Assembly: GCA_002841405.1 (NCBI GenBank)
Contig: PGZR01000044.1
Location: 1-32,718, forward strand
Source of the DNA: Firmicutes bacterium HGW-Firmicutes-4
GTDB taxonomy: Bacteria; Bacillota; Clostridia; Eubacteriales; Eubacteriaceae
Reading direction: 5' to 3'
Length of the DNA: 32,718 bases
The first letter of the stretch is position 1; each line of letters opens with the position of its first letter. This document shows, one piece after another, positions 1-6,876 of the stretch. Position numbers and translations under genes: made by a program. The notes beneath the pieces are model-generated. The model saw only the letters and a list, made by a program, of their open reading frames with translations. It was not told the DNA's origin and did not search any database.

Positions 1-72
1 CCTGACTCAAGTTCACGAAGGTAATTTTCTGATAGTTTAAAACTACTTTATTCTCAATACCTTATATTTTCA

Positions 73-81
73 TGCTATAAT
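73..81 (+). promoter_or_regulatory. Extended -10 promoter for the small membrane protein
   Basis: The string TGCTATAAT is an extended -10 element (TGn plus a perfect TATAAT at 76-81). Only a weak -35 (TTCTCA at 51-56, 19-base spacer) lies upstream, as is usual for extended -10 promoters. Transcription would start near 88, which supports the downstream start codon at 137 rather than the in-frame ATG at 89. Confidence 0.6.
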
Positions 82-136
82 AAAATGTATGAAATTTATT
101 TTTAGATCATCAGTTTTTGCAAATAGGAGCCGATTT

Positions 137-490
137 ATGAAAAAAAACTTTCCATTATTGATACCAGTATTACCATATTTGATTATGACCTCCTTTATCT
201 TTTTCATCTTGCCTACGCTAGATCCAAACTCAAAATATTTTACTTTCTTTATGCTGCTGATAATTCCTGCATATTGTTTTATTGCTTCATTTATATATGG
301 ACTGAAAAATGGGAATGTCTGGTTCTATCCGATTTTTATGAGCATTATTTTTCTGCCATCGATATTTATGATTATTGAGATAAAGGCATTGATATATGGG
401 GGGGCTTATGGGGCGGTTGCTATATTGGGGATGTGCCTTGGCAGTTTGCTGAAAAAGAGAAAAGATGATGAACCAGATTCTGAGGAATAA
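137..490 (+). CDS. Small hypothetical membrane protein, 117 aa
   Basis: I do not recognise a family. The protein is very hydrophobic, with about four predicted membrane segments (roughly residues 7-25, 36-52, 63-78 and 80-103) and a short charged, acidic C-terminal tail. I start it at ATG 137 because AGGAG at 125-129 sits seven bases upstream. An in-frame ATG at 89 would add 16 residues but lies at the expected transcription start and has no ribosome binding site. It appears to be a single-gene unit, followed 200 bases later by a separate promoter and the ion-channel gene. Function cannot be inferred from its neighbours. Confidence 0.6.
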   Translation: MKKNFPLLIPVLPYLIMTSFIFFILPTLDPNSKYFTFFMLLIIPAYCFIASFIYGLKNGNVWFYPIFMSIIFLPSIFMIIEIKALIYGGAYGAVAILGMCLGSLLKKRKDDEPDSEE

Positions 491-557
491 GCATAGGGAA
501 AGATGCTTAACGAATATCCCAAAATCGCGAATCAGTGAAATAGAGTGCCAACAATGA

Positions 558-586
558 TTGTCGGACGTGAGCGAATATGATAAAAT
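558..586 (+). promoter_or_regulatory. Sigma-A-like promoter for the RCK channel gene
   Basis: A -35 TTGTCG (558-563) and a -10 TAAAAT (581-586) are separated by exactly 17 bases. The pair lies about 110 bases upstream of the channel start codon, giving an untranslated leader of roughly 105 bases with no strong hairpin that I can see. Confidence 0.5.
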
Positions 587-698
587 ATTTGCGTCAAATA
601 CTGAAGGTTAAGATAACATAATGTTCGTGATTATAACGGGAAGATTGTTTTAGATTAGGGTTCAGATAGAAACAAATAACTTAGAAGAGGTGCTAAAA

Positions 699-2573
699 AT
701 GGATGAAGTTGGTTTCTTAGAAAAGCTACGGTACAAATTTGACAACCTGATGTCAAAGGGGACAGGTATTCTGTTATTGTCCTTGGCCAGTGCTACGGCA
801 ATAATGATCGCTGTAATTTCACTGATTGTCTGGATTACCCAATCGGGGCCAACATCAAGTTTTACAGAGCTGCTATGGATGGGGTTAATGCGAGCCATCG
901 ACTCGGGAACTGTAAGTGGCGACACCGGAAGTGTCGGTTACATCTTTCTGATGTTTGTTACTACCTTAGGTGGTATCTTTATTCTCAGTATCTTAATTGG
1001 GATCTTAACAACTGGTATTGAATCAAAACTGGATTCTTTGCGAAAAGGCCGATCGCGCGTAATCGAGAAAGATCAAACAATTATTCTGGGCTGGTCTGAA
1101 CAGATTTTTACGATTATCGAAGAATTGATTGAAGCGAACAGCAATCGCAAGCATGCTTGTATTGTCATCATGGGGAATCACGATAAATCTGAAATGGATG
1201 ATGCTATCCGGGAGCGGATCACTGATACGAAAACCACAAGAATAGTAACCCGACAGGGAAATCCCATCGATATTGATGATCTCGAAATCGTCAGTCTAAA
1301 TACCTCACGATCGATTATTATCATTCCCGAGGACGATACCCGGGTCATAAAAACCATTCTTGCCATAACGAATAATCCCAACAAACGGAGCGAACCATAT
1401 AATATTGTGGCTGTTTTAAGAGATCCTGAAAATGTCCAAGTAGCTCAGATTGCTGGAAATAATCAGGCTGAAATAATTCTCAGCGATACATTAATCTCCC
1501 GTATTATTGCGCAAACCTGTCGTCAGCCGGGTCTTTCCACCGTTTATACCGAACTCCTGGATTTTGGTGGCGATGAGATTTATTTCAGCGAATGTCCTGA
1601 AACAATTAAAAAGACTTTTGGCGAAGTGCTATTTTTATTTGAAAAATCAACGGTGATTGGCATTCAGTCCCAGGGAAAAACCTACTTAAATCCGCCCATG
1701 GAAACAATATTACAGCCAGGTGATCGAATTATTGCTATCTCAGAAGATGACGATACTATCATAGTAAAATCAGAACAGAAGTATAATGTTGATACAGGCG
1801 CAATTGTGCAAACTGCGGCAGCTGAGCCGGATAGTCCGGAAAAAACTTTGATCCTAGGTTGGAATGATAATGCCCATTTAATTATTCAGGAAATTGACAA
1901 TTACGTACCTCAGGACTCAATTCTAACCGTTGTTTCGGACTGTGTCGAAGAGGAAGATTTCCAGACCGCCCTCAGCCAGGTTGTTAATCAGAAAATTGAA
2001 TTATTAAAAGGTGACCCGAAAGATAGAAGGATCTTAGACGACTTGATGGTCAAAAACTACGACCATGTTATTATTTTATCCAATAATTCTGCGATTGATG
2101 TGCAGGAGTCCGATGCCAATACCCTGGTGGTGCTGCTGCAGCTCCGGGATATTTCAGAAAAACTTAATTGCCGTTTTTCAGTTGTCAGTGAAATGATGGA
2201 TTTCAGAAACAAGAAATTGGCAGAAGTGACAAAGGTCAACGACTTTATTGTCAGCGAAAAACTCATCAGTTTAATGTTGACTCAGGTTTCGGAGAACAAA
2301 ATGATCAATACCATTTTTGAAGATTTATTTGATGCCGATGGTTCCGAACTCTATATTAAAAAAGCATCAAAGTATATTAAACCAGATTCAACTGTCAATT
2401 ATTATACCCTGGTTGAAGCAGCTAGAAGAAAGAATGAAATTGTCATTGGTTATGTAATTGCGGCAGAACAGAAAGATGCTCAAAAGGACTATGGCATCTA
2501 TATTAATCCTGACAAATCAGCCCAGGTTAGTTTAAGCGAAAAGGATGGCTTGATTGTCATCGCAGAAGATTAA
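699..2573 (+). CDS. CASTOR/POLLUX-type ion channel with two RCK domains
   Basis: This 624-residue protein matches the bacterial relatives of plant CASTOR/POLLUX (DMI1) channels. Residues about 20-47 form the first membrane helix. A pore-loop segment follows, with the filter-like string AIDSGTVSGDTGS near residues 66-78. A second helix (about 80-105) leads into a basic linker. Two TrkA-N/RCK-like nucleotide-binding folds come next, starting at TIILGWSEQ (about 125) and KTLILGWNDN (about 386); the ILGW signature is typical of this family. A TrkA-C-like region follows each fold. It probably conducts K+ or another cation at the inner membrane under ligand control. The start is ATG 699, because the in-frame GTG at 690 lies inside the ribosome binding site AGAGGTG. 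The gene is monocistronic, with a promoter at 558-586 and a terminator at 2605-2645. The ion and ligand are unknown. Confidence 0.82.
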   Translation: MDEVGFLEKLRYKFDNLMSKGTGILLLSLASATAIMIAVISLIVWITQSGPTSSFTELLWMGLMRAIDSGTVSGDTGSVGYIFLMFVTTLGGIFILSILIGILTTGIESKLDSLRKGRSRVIEKDQTIILGWSEQIFTIIEELIEANSNRKHACIVIMGNHDKSEMDDAIRERITDTKTTRIVTRQGNPIDIDDLEIVSLNTSRSIIIIPEDDTRVIKTILAITNNPNKRSEPYNIVAVLRDPENVQVAQIAGNNQAEIILSDTLISRIIAQTCRQPGLSTVYTELLDFGGDEIYFSECPETIKKTFGEVLFLFEKSTVIGIQSQGKTYLNPPMETILQPGDRIIAISEDDDTIIVKSEQKYNVDTGAIVQTAAAEPDSPEKTLILGWNDNAHLIIQEIDNYVPQDSILTVVSDCVEEEDFQTALSQVVNQKIELLKGDPKDRRILDDLMVKNYDHVIILSNNSAIDVQESDANTLVVLLQLRDISEKLNCRFSVVSEMMDFRNKKLAEVTKVNDFIVSEKLISLMLTQVSENKMINTIFEDLFDADGSELYIKKASKYIKPDSTVNYYTLVEAARRKNEIVIGYVIAAEQKDAQKDYGIYINPDKSAQVSLSEKDGLIVIAED

Positions 2574-2604
2574 GAATAGAAATAAACACCAATATTAAGC
2601 CAAT

Positions 2605-2645
2605 AAACAATCGCCGAAAAAGAAACTCTATTGGCGATTGTTTTT
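2605..2645 (+). terminator. Intrinsic terminator after the channel gene
   Basis: AAACAATCGCC (2605-2615) pairs perfectly with GGCGATTGTTT (2633-2643) across a 17-base loop, and the 3' arm runs into five T residues (2641-2645). It lies 32 bases after the stop codon. Confidence 0.8.
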
Positions 2646-2742
2646 ATGGTCAAAATAACCGATTTGGCGGGAATTTTGATGTGCGTGAATGAAGATCGTT
2701 TTGATTTAAGGATTAGAAGGTTAAGTAATTAAAAGGGGACGA

Positions 2743-2808
2743 ATGATGATGACAAAAATTTGGTATCCGATGATTTCATTGAAAGAAAGTAAGACTGACC
2801 ATGTTTAA
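2743..2808 (+). CDS. Possible 21-residue leader ORF coupled to the hydrolase gene
   Basis: A strong ribosome binding site (AAAAGGGGA, 2731-2739) precedes three consecutive ATG codons at 2743-2751. The resulting 21-residue frame (MMMTKIWYPM, then a charged half) ends with TAA at 2806-2808, eight bases overlapping the ATG of the next gene at 2801. The hydrolase itself has only a weak binding site, so translation of this short frame could feed it by coupling. It could also be a remnant of a longer hydrolase N-terminus lost to a frameshift. I see no known leader-peptide signature. Confidence 0.35.
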   Translation: MMMTKIWYPMISLKESKTDHV

Positions 2809-3412
2809 ACAAAATACAGAATCAGAAGAAGCAGTTGTGATCATCCCGGAAATTTACGGAATCAACCAGTATATAAGAGACTGGGAAGATTTTTTTAAAG
2901 ACCAGGGTTATGAACCCTTTTGCGTGGATCTGAGTGGTCGTAACCATGTTTATGGATATTCTGAAAGTAATGAGGCTTATCATGATTTTACGACAGATAT
3001 TGGTTTTGACCGATTCAAACAGATCGAGATCTATATCAATGAATTAAAGAGTTACTATAAAAAAATCTTTGTTTTTGGATCAAGCGTCGGAGCCACCATC
3101 GCCTGGCGATTGACCGAGAGCGGATGTTGTGATGGTATGATCGGCTATTATGGATCACGAATCCGGGATTATCTGGAGGTCAACCCGGTTTGTCCTTGTC
3201 TGCTGGTATTTTCGGGACAGGAAAAATCCTTTGAGTTACAGTCGATTATTCCACAACTTGAGCAGAAGGACAAGGTTGAGATGCTTGTTTTGCCGGCCAA
3301 ACATGGATTTGCTGATCCCCATGGTAAAGATTTTCACGAGCAGTCAGGAAAAAAAGCATTGGATGTGGTAAAATGCTTTTTACGTGAACTTGAAAAATCA
3401 GATAAGATTTAA
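2801..3412 (+). CDS. Dienelactone hydrolase-like alpha/beta hydrolase
   Basis: This 203-residue protein has the dienelactone hydrolase layout. The N-terminal strand AVVIIPEIYGIN has the Glu typical of the family. A nucleophile elbow FGSSVGAT (residues about 91-98) puts serine where classical members have cysteine. The C-terminal KHGFADP supplies the catalytic His near residue 168. The acidic residue normally found in a G-E-K-D string after the sixth strand is not obvious: the protein reads FSGQEKS there. It is cytoplasmic, with no signal peptide, and the substrate is unknown. It lies 14 bases upstream of the sirtuin gene and is likely co-transcribed with it and with the PucR regulator. The family call is fairly safe; the activity is inference. 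Confidence 0.7.
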   Translation: MFKQNTESEEAVVIIPEIYGINQYIRDWEDFFKDQGYEPFCVDLSGRNHVYGYSESNEAYHDFTTDIGFDRFKQIEIYINELKSYYKKIFVFGSSVGATIAWRLTESGCCDGMIGYYGSRIRDYLEVNPVCPCLLVFSGQEKSFELQSIIPQLEQKDKVEMLVLPAKHGFADPHGKDFHEQSGKKALDVVKCFLRELEKSDKI

Positions 3413-3426
3413 GAAAAGAGGATAAG

Positions 3427-4158
3427 ATGACCGATATTGAAAGCTTAAAAGAAATGGTAGAAGAATCAGGTAATATTGTTTTCTTTGGCGGAGCCGGCGT
3501 TTCTACCGAAAGTGGTATTCCGGATTTCAGGAGCGTCGATGGGCTGTACAGCCAGACCTATCAATATCCACCGGAAACCATTCTTTCCCATGAATTTTTT
3601 ATGAATAATACCGAAGAATTTTATCATTTTTATCGCAATAAAATGTTGTACTTGGAAGCGAAACCAAATGACGCCCATAAAAAATTGGCAGAAATGGAAG
3701 CCAATCGGAAATTGAAGGCGGTGATTACTCAGAATATCGATGGGCTTCATCAACTGGCAGGCAGTAGAAAGGTGTTGGAACTACATGGCTCGGTCCATCG
3801 CAATTTCTGCATGCGTTGTAAACAGTTTTATCCGGTCCAGAAGATCCAGGAACGAGATGGAGTGCCCAAATGCAACTGTGGCGGAACCATTAAACCAGAT
3901 GTGGTATTGTATGGCGAAGGCTTAAATAGTGACGTTATGAACCAGTCGATCGCAGCCATTACAAGCGCCGAAGTTCTGATAATCGGAGGAACTTCTCTGG
4001 GTGTTTACCCGGCTGCTGGACTCATCGATTATTATCGGGGCAGGAACCTGGTACTAGTAAATAAATCTTCAACACCGATGGATTCCAGGGCAAATCTGAT
4101 CATTAAGGGCAGTATTGGGGAAGTATTCAAACAACTGAAATGGAGCGAAAATAAATAA
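3427..4158 (+). CDS. cobB: NAD-dependent protein deacylase, sirtuin family
   Basis: All sirtuin landmarks are present in 243 residues. The NAD-binding string GAGVSTESGIPDFRS lies near residues 20-34, QNIDGLH near 102-108, and the catalytic His of ELHGSVH is at about 120. A structural zinc site follows as CMRC and, about 15 residues later, CNCG. The GGTSL motif comes near 188, and VNKSSTP near the end closes the NAD pocket. It removes acyl groups from lysines using NAD+, as bacterial CobB does on acetyl-CoA synthetase and other metabolic enzymes. It is cytoplasmic and of normal length. It sits between the hydrolase and the PucR regulator, with five bases to the latter, suggesting one transcript. 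A link to acetyl-CoA metabolism is plausible in an acetogen but not shown here. Confidence 0.92.
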   Translation: MTDIESLKEMVEESGNIVFFGGAGVSTESGIPDFRSVDGLYSQTYQYPPETILSHEFFMNNTEEFYHFYRNKMLYLEAKPNDAHKKLAEMEANRKLKAVITQNIDGLHQLAGSRKVLELHGSVHRNFCMRCKQFYPVQKIQERDGVPKCNCGGTIKPDVVLYGEGLNSDVMNQSIAAITSAEVLIIGGTSLGVYPAAGLIDYYRGRNLVLVNKSSTPMDSRANLIIKGSIGEVFKQLKWSENK

Positions 4159-4163
4159 CCATT

Positions 4164-5402
4164 ATGGATAGTCAAACTGAACTGAGATACCGACAGAGCA
4201 ATCGCTTATTAAGATTACTACTGGACAACCACACCGTGGAAGAGGTGGTGGAAACCATTAGTTATCTGATGGAAAAGCCAGTCCTCTTTATTGATATCAA
4301 CTTTTCCATTCGCGGCATGAGCCGGACCGAGGAGATCACCGACCCCTCCTGGAATTTCGCCATTTCTAAAGGATTTTGCAGCCACGAGTTTATTTTCGAA
4401 ATCGTCAATATTGAAGAGGTCAAACGTTTTCCCAAGGAACGGACGCCCTACGTCGTCGGTTTGGAAAGTGACGCAAAAGTATTAGTATCGCCGGTGATCA
4501 TTCGGGGTAAATATGCTGGCGCGATGGTGATGTTTTTTAAGAAAACTGAAGTAACAAATCAACATTTGGAGTTATTGCTGCTTGCCAACGAGGTACTGAC
4601 TGAAATTATTTTAAAGATCCCAATGTATAAATATATTCGCGGCAACATGAATGAAGGGATCCTGATGGATCTGATTGAAGGCCGAGACAAGGAAAATGAA
4701 GATTTTAAATCATGGGTTCTGGAATCAGAACTTAATAGCAGTAATAATCTTTGTGTGCTTGTATCCGAACAAAATGATGCCAATCTCTATCAGGAGGTCA
4801 TCAAAGATTCGTTACGAGATGACTTGTATCATGTTTTTCCAAAATCACATGCAATTTTTTATGGCAATCAAATGGTTATATTATGTATGGATCTGGAAAA
4901 AGAAAAAACAGAAAAGGGAATCAATCGGTTTAAAAATTTTATGGAAAAACATGCACTGAGAATTGGGCAAAGTGATTTTTTCCAGGGGATTGAAAATTTT
5001 CAAAGCTATTATTTTCAGGCTGGAGCAGCCATTCGCATCGGTTCGGCGATCCATGAAGAGAAACGATTTTTTAATTATGGTGATTACAAGTTTTTTCATC
5101 TGCTTGAAAAAGTAACCGGTGATGCGGGAAACAATCTTAAGGATTTTGTCCTCAGCGGTTTGCTGACGCTTGAAAAGTATGACAAACAGCATCAATCAGA
5201 ATTGTTCTATACATTAAACACGCTCATCGATTATGGTTGTAATTACAAAGAAACCTGTGAAGCTCTTCACATTCATCGCAACACCTTGAGTTATCGTATT
5301 GATCGGATCAAATCCATCACGCGGCTGGAGCTTACTGAGCCGAAGGTTCAGTTTGATCTGGCGTACTCATTTCGGATTTTAGAATTTTTAAAACATCAAT
5401 AA
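4164..5402 (+). CDS. PucR/CdaR-type transcriptional regulator
   Basis: This 412-residue protein has a GAF-like N-terminal half (residues about 1-150) and a middle GGDEF-like/PucR segment. It ends with a PucR C-terminal helix-turn-helix (about residues 350-408). The hallmark string there is ALHIHRNTLSYRIDRI, followed by the AYSFRILEFL end typical of the HTH_30 family. Such proteins activate catabolic operons in response to small molecules. The start at ATG 4164 lies five bases after the sirtuin stop, so it is probably translated as the last gene of the run that begins at 2801. The structured RNA and permease downstream are possible targets, but no operator can be assigned to it. Confidence 0.8.
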   Translation: MDSQTELRYRQSNRLLRLLLDNHTVEEVVETISYLMEKPVLFIDINFSIRGMSRTEEITDPSWNFAISKGFCSHEFIFEIVNIEEVKRFPKERTPYVVGLESDAKVLVSPVIIRGKYAGAMVMFFKKTEVTNQHLELLLLANEVLTEIILKIPMYKYIRGNMNEGILMDLIEGRDKENEDFKSWVLESELNSSNNLCVLVSEQNDANLYQEVIKDSLRDDLYHVFPKSHAIFYGNQMVILCMDLEKEKTEKGINRFKNFMEKHALRIGQSDFFQGIENFQSYYFQAGAAIRIGSAIHEEKRFFNYGDYKFFHLLEKVTGDAGNNLKDFVLSGLLTLEKYDKQHQSELFYTLNTLIDYGCNYKETCEALHIHRNTLSYRIDRIKSITRLELTEPKVQFDLAYSFRILEFLKHQ

Positions 5403-5437
5403 ACTTTAGTAATGGAGCTGGCATTGAAATCCCCAAT

Positions 5438-5615
5438 AAATTGAGGGGACTACTATTTTGGGAGCAGCTCTGATCTGTGCAGAACGCACAGATTCATATT
5501 GATATTTTGTTAATCGGAGCTGATGTTTTTTCCTGAAAAATAGCGTATGCTAGCACATAGGGATTGTGACCCCTGATTAGCTATGATGTAAAGTTCATAC
5601 TAGACCCCTTAATTT
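5438..5615 (+). ncRNA. Candidate structured RNA of about 180-200 nt
   Basis: AAATTGAGGGG (5438-5448) pairs with CCCCTTAATTT (5605-5615) as an 11-bp helix with one G-U pair. It extends inward through CTA/TAG and TAT/ATA separated by single mismatches. Inside lies an arm CAGCTC (5465-5470)/GAGCTG (5517-5522) containing the perfect 8-bp hairpin ATCTGTGC-AGAAC-GCACAGAT (5473-5493). A second arm ATAGC (5540-5544)/GCTAT (5580-5584) has an inner AGGG/CCCT stem. An intrinsic terminator starts immediately after the closing helix. This looks like an independent small RNA, such as a divergent 6S RNA, or a riboswitch in the leader of the permease. I cannot match it to a known class, and no convincing promoter lies just upstream. 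Confidence 0.5.
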
Positions 5616-5638
5616 AAGAGAGCCACGGCTCTTTTTTA
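5616..5638 (+). terminator. Intrinsic terminator of the structured RNA
   Basis: A hairpin with core AGAGC (5619-5623) and GCTCT (5628-5632), loop CACG, extends with A-T pairs on both sides and is followed by T residues to 5638. It begins directly after the closing helix of the RNA candidate. It also ends any transcript reading through from the PucR gene. Confidence 0.75.
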
Positions 5639-5771
5639 TTTTGAAGAAAAAGAGTTGAATAATAAATTAAATAGACTGGTAATAGCGTGATACAGGATAT
5701 CAAAGGATGAACCTTGTGAATGATGCACAAAGGATGACTGATATTTTGGCAATGGCAACCATAGTAAAATT

Positions 5772-5846
5772 TTGACCTTCTTGTTAAACTGATCTTGTAA
5801 ACAATATCAGAGCCACTCGATAAACGTTAATGTGTTTACGATAAAC
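5772..5846 (+). promoter_or_regulatory. Probable promoter and operator of the permease gene
   Basis: A -35 TTGACC (5772-5777) and a -10-like TGTAAA (5796-5801, 18-base spacer) lie about 75 bases upstream of the permease. An inverted repeat GTAAACA (5797-5803)/TGTTTAC (5833-5839) overlaps the -10. Two direct copies of GATAAAC start at 5819 and 5840, 21 bases apart, or two helical turns. This looks like a regulator binding region. The stretch 5639-5771 holds no gene or structure that I can recognise. Confidence 0.4.
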
Positions 5847-5872
5847 TGAATATGATTAAAAGGAGAAAAGAA

Positions 5873-6814
5873 ATGGACTTAACATTATTAATTGCTGCTT
5901 TTGGCGGCGGGTTGTTTGCAGCCGCCATCGGCGGTGTGCCATCATTTATTTTTACCGGGTTAACAGTAGTTGCCGCAATTTTAGCCGGCGATTTTGGTGC
6001 CCCAGCCATTGGCATTGTCAGCTTTGGATCATGGTTCTCGCCATGTGTCGCTTTTGCCGGTGCAGTAGCAGCCGCCGGCTATGCTAAAAAAATCGGGAAA
6101 CTGGAAGTCGGCGGAGATATTATCACGCCTCTGGCAGGATTAAAAGATGCTTCAGTTTTACTGGTTGGCGGAATATTTGGTATTATTGGTTACTTATTAA
6201 ATTTTACTGTCGGCTCACTAATTGGAGCAAATGTATTTGGATCAGCAGCCTGGACCGACACCGTTGCTTTAAGCGTAGTCATTTCAGCGATTCTGGTGCG
6301 GTTGCTTTTTACAAACTCCGGATTAACCGGAAAAACTCCGGCTGGAGTGACACGACATTATCTGCCTCAGGGTTCTGACTTAATTTTCACCATCGTTCTG
6401 GGCGCCGGATTTGGTATCTTGGTTGGCGGAATTGTGGCAGCCTTCGGAAATATGGCATTGGCTGGTTCTGCTGAAGCTGCTTACCTTTTCTCACAAATGG
6501 GTGGCTTTGCCTTTGGGATTGCCGCAGTTGGACTGGTCTTTGCCTGCATGGGATTACCTTTCTATGGTTGTCATCATATCGTACTACCAGCGGCTTCAAC
6601 CGCCATTGTTGTTTTCTCAGGCACATTAAGCCCAGTGGCAGCAATTATTGCGGCCGCCATCACTGGTATCTTAGGCGCCTTAATCGGCGAATTTGCCGGG
6701 TTAACCTTTAACAGCTATGCAGACAGCCACATCGACCCACCAGCCTGTACAATCTGGGTTTTACAATTGATCAATTTTTCGGTACTGCCTTTAATTTTAC
6801 CTTCAATTATGTAA
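5873..6814 (+). CDS. Multi-spanning membrane protein of unknown function (putative permease)
   Basis: This 313-residue protein is rich in Gly and Ala and almost entirely made of membrane helices, about nine or ten. Conspicuous conserved-looking polar motifs within the membrane include FGSWFSPC (about residues 52-59), LPFYGCHHIVLPA (about 223-235) and SYADSHIDPPAC (near 280-291). I recognise the overall style from uncharacterised permease-like proteins of Firmicutes but cannot name a substrate. The His and Cys residues inside helices could bind a metal or other ligand. The start is ATG 5873 with AAAGGAGA just upstream; an in-frame ATG at 5852 lies before that site. It is a single-gene unit, with its own promoter region and a strong terminator at 6834-6863, and the structured RNA lies upstream. 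Confidence 0.65.
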   Translation: MDLTLLIAAFGGGLFAAAIGGVPSFIFTGLTVVAAILAGDFGAPAIGIVSFGSWFSPCVAFAGAVAAAGYAKKIGKLEVGGDIITPLAGLKDASVLLVGGIFGIIGYLLNFTVGSLIGANVFGSAAWTDTVALSVVISAILVRLLFTNSGLTGKTPAGVTRHYLPQGSDLIFTIVLGAGFGILVGGIVAAFGNMALAGSAEAAYLFSQMGGFAFGIAAVGLVFACMGLPFYGCHHIVLPAASTAIVVFSGTLSPVAAIIAAAITGILGALIGEFAGLTFNSYADSHIDPPACTIWVLQLINFSVLPLILPSIM

Positions 6815-6833
6815 TTTAATCATCGAGTGGTAT

Positions 6834-6863
6834 AGACTTTTGCTTAGGCAAAAGTCTTTTTTT
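6834..6863 (+). terminator. Intrinsic terminator after the permease gene
   Basis: AGACTTTTGC (6834-6843) pairs perfectly with GCAAAAGTCT (6848-6857) around the loop TTAG, followed by six T residues. It separates the permease from the convergent minus-strand gene ending at 6877. Confidence 0.9.
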
Positions 6864-6876
6864 AGGTTGACGATCA

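Noticed and set aside
1-40. Possible 3' end of an upstream gene at the left edge (frame ending TAA 38-40)
   Set aside because: Only about 12 codons are visible and no family can be recognised, so I do not call a gene.
5640-5771. Search for a gene or tRNA in the gap before the permease
   Set aside because: No frame with a binding site and no tRNA cloverleaf or repeated element was found.
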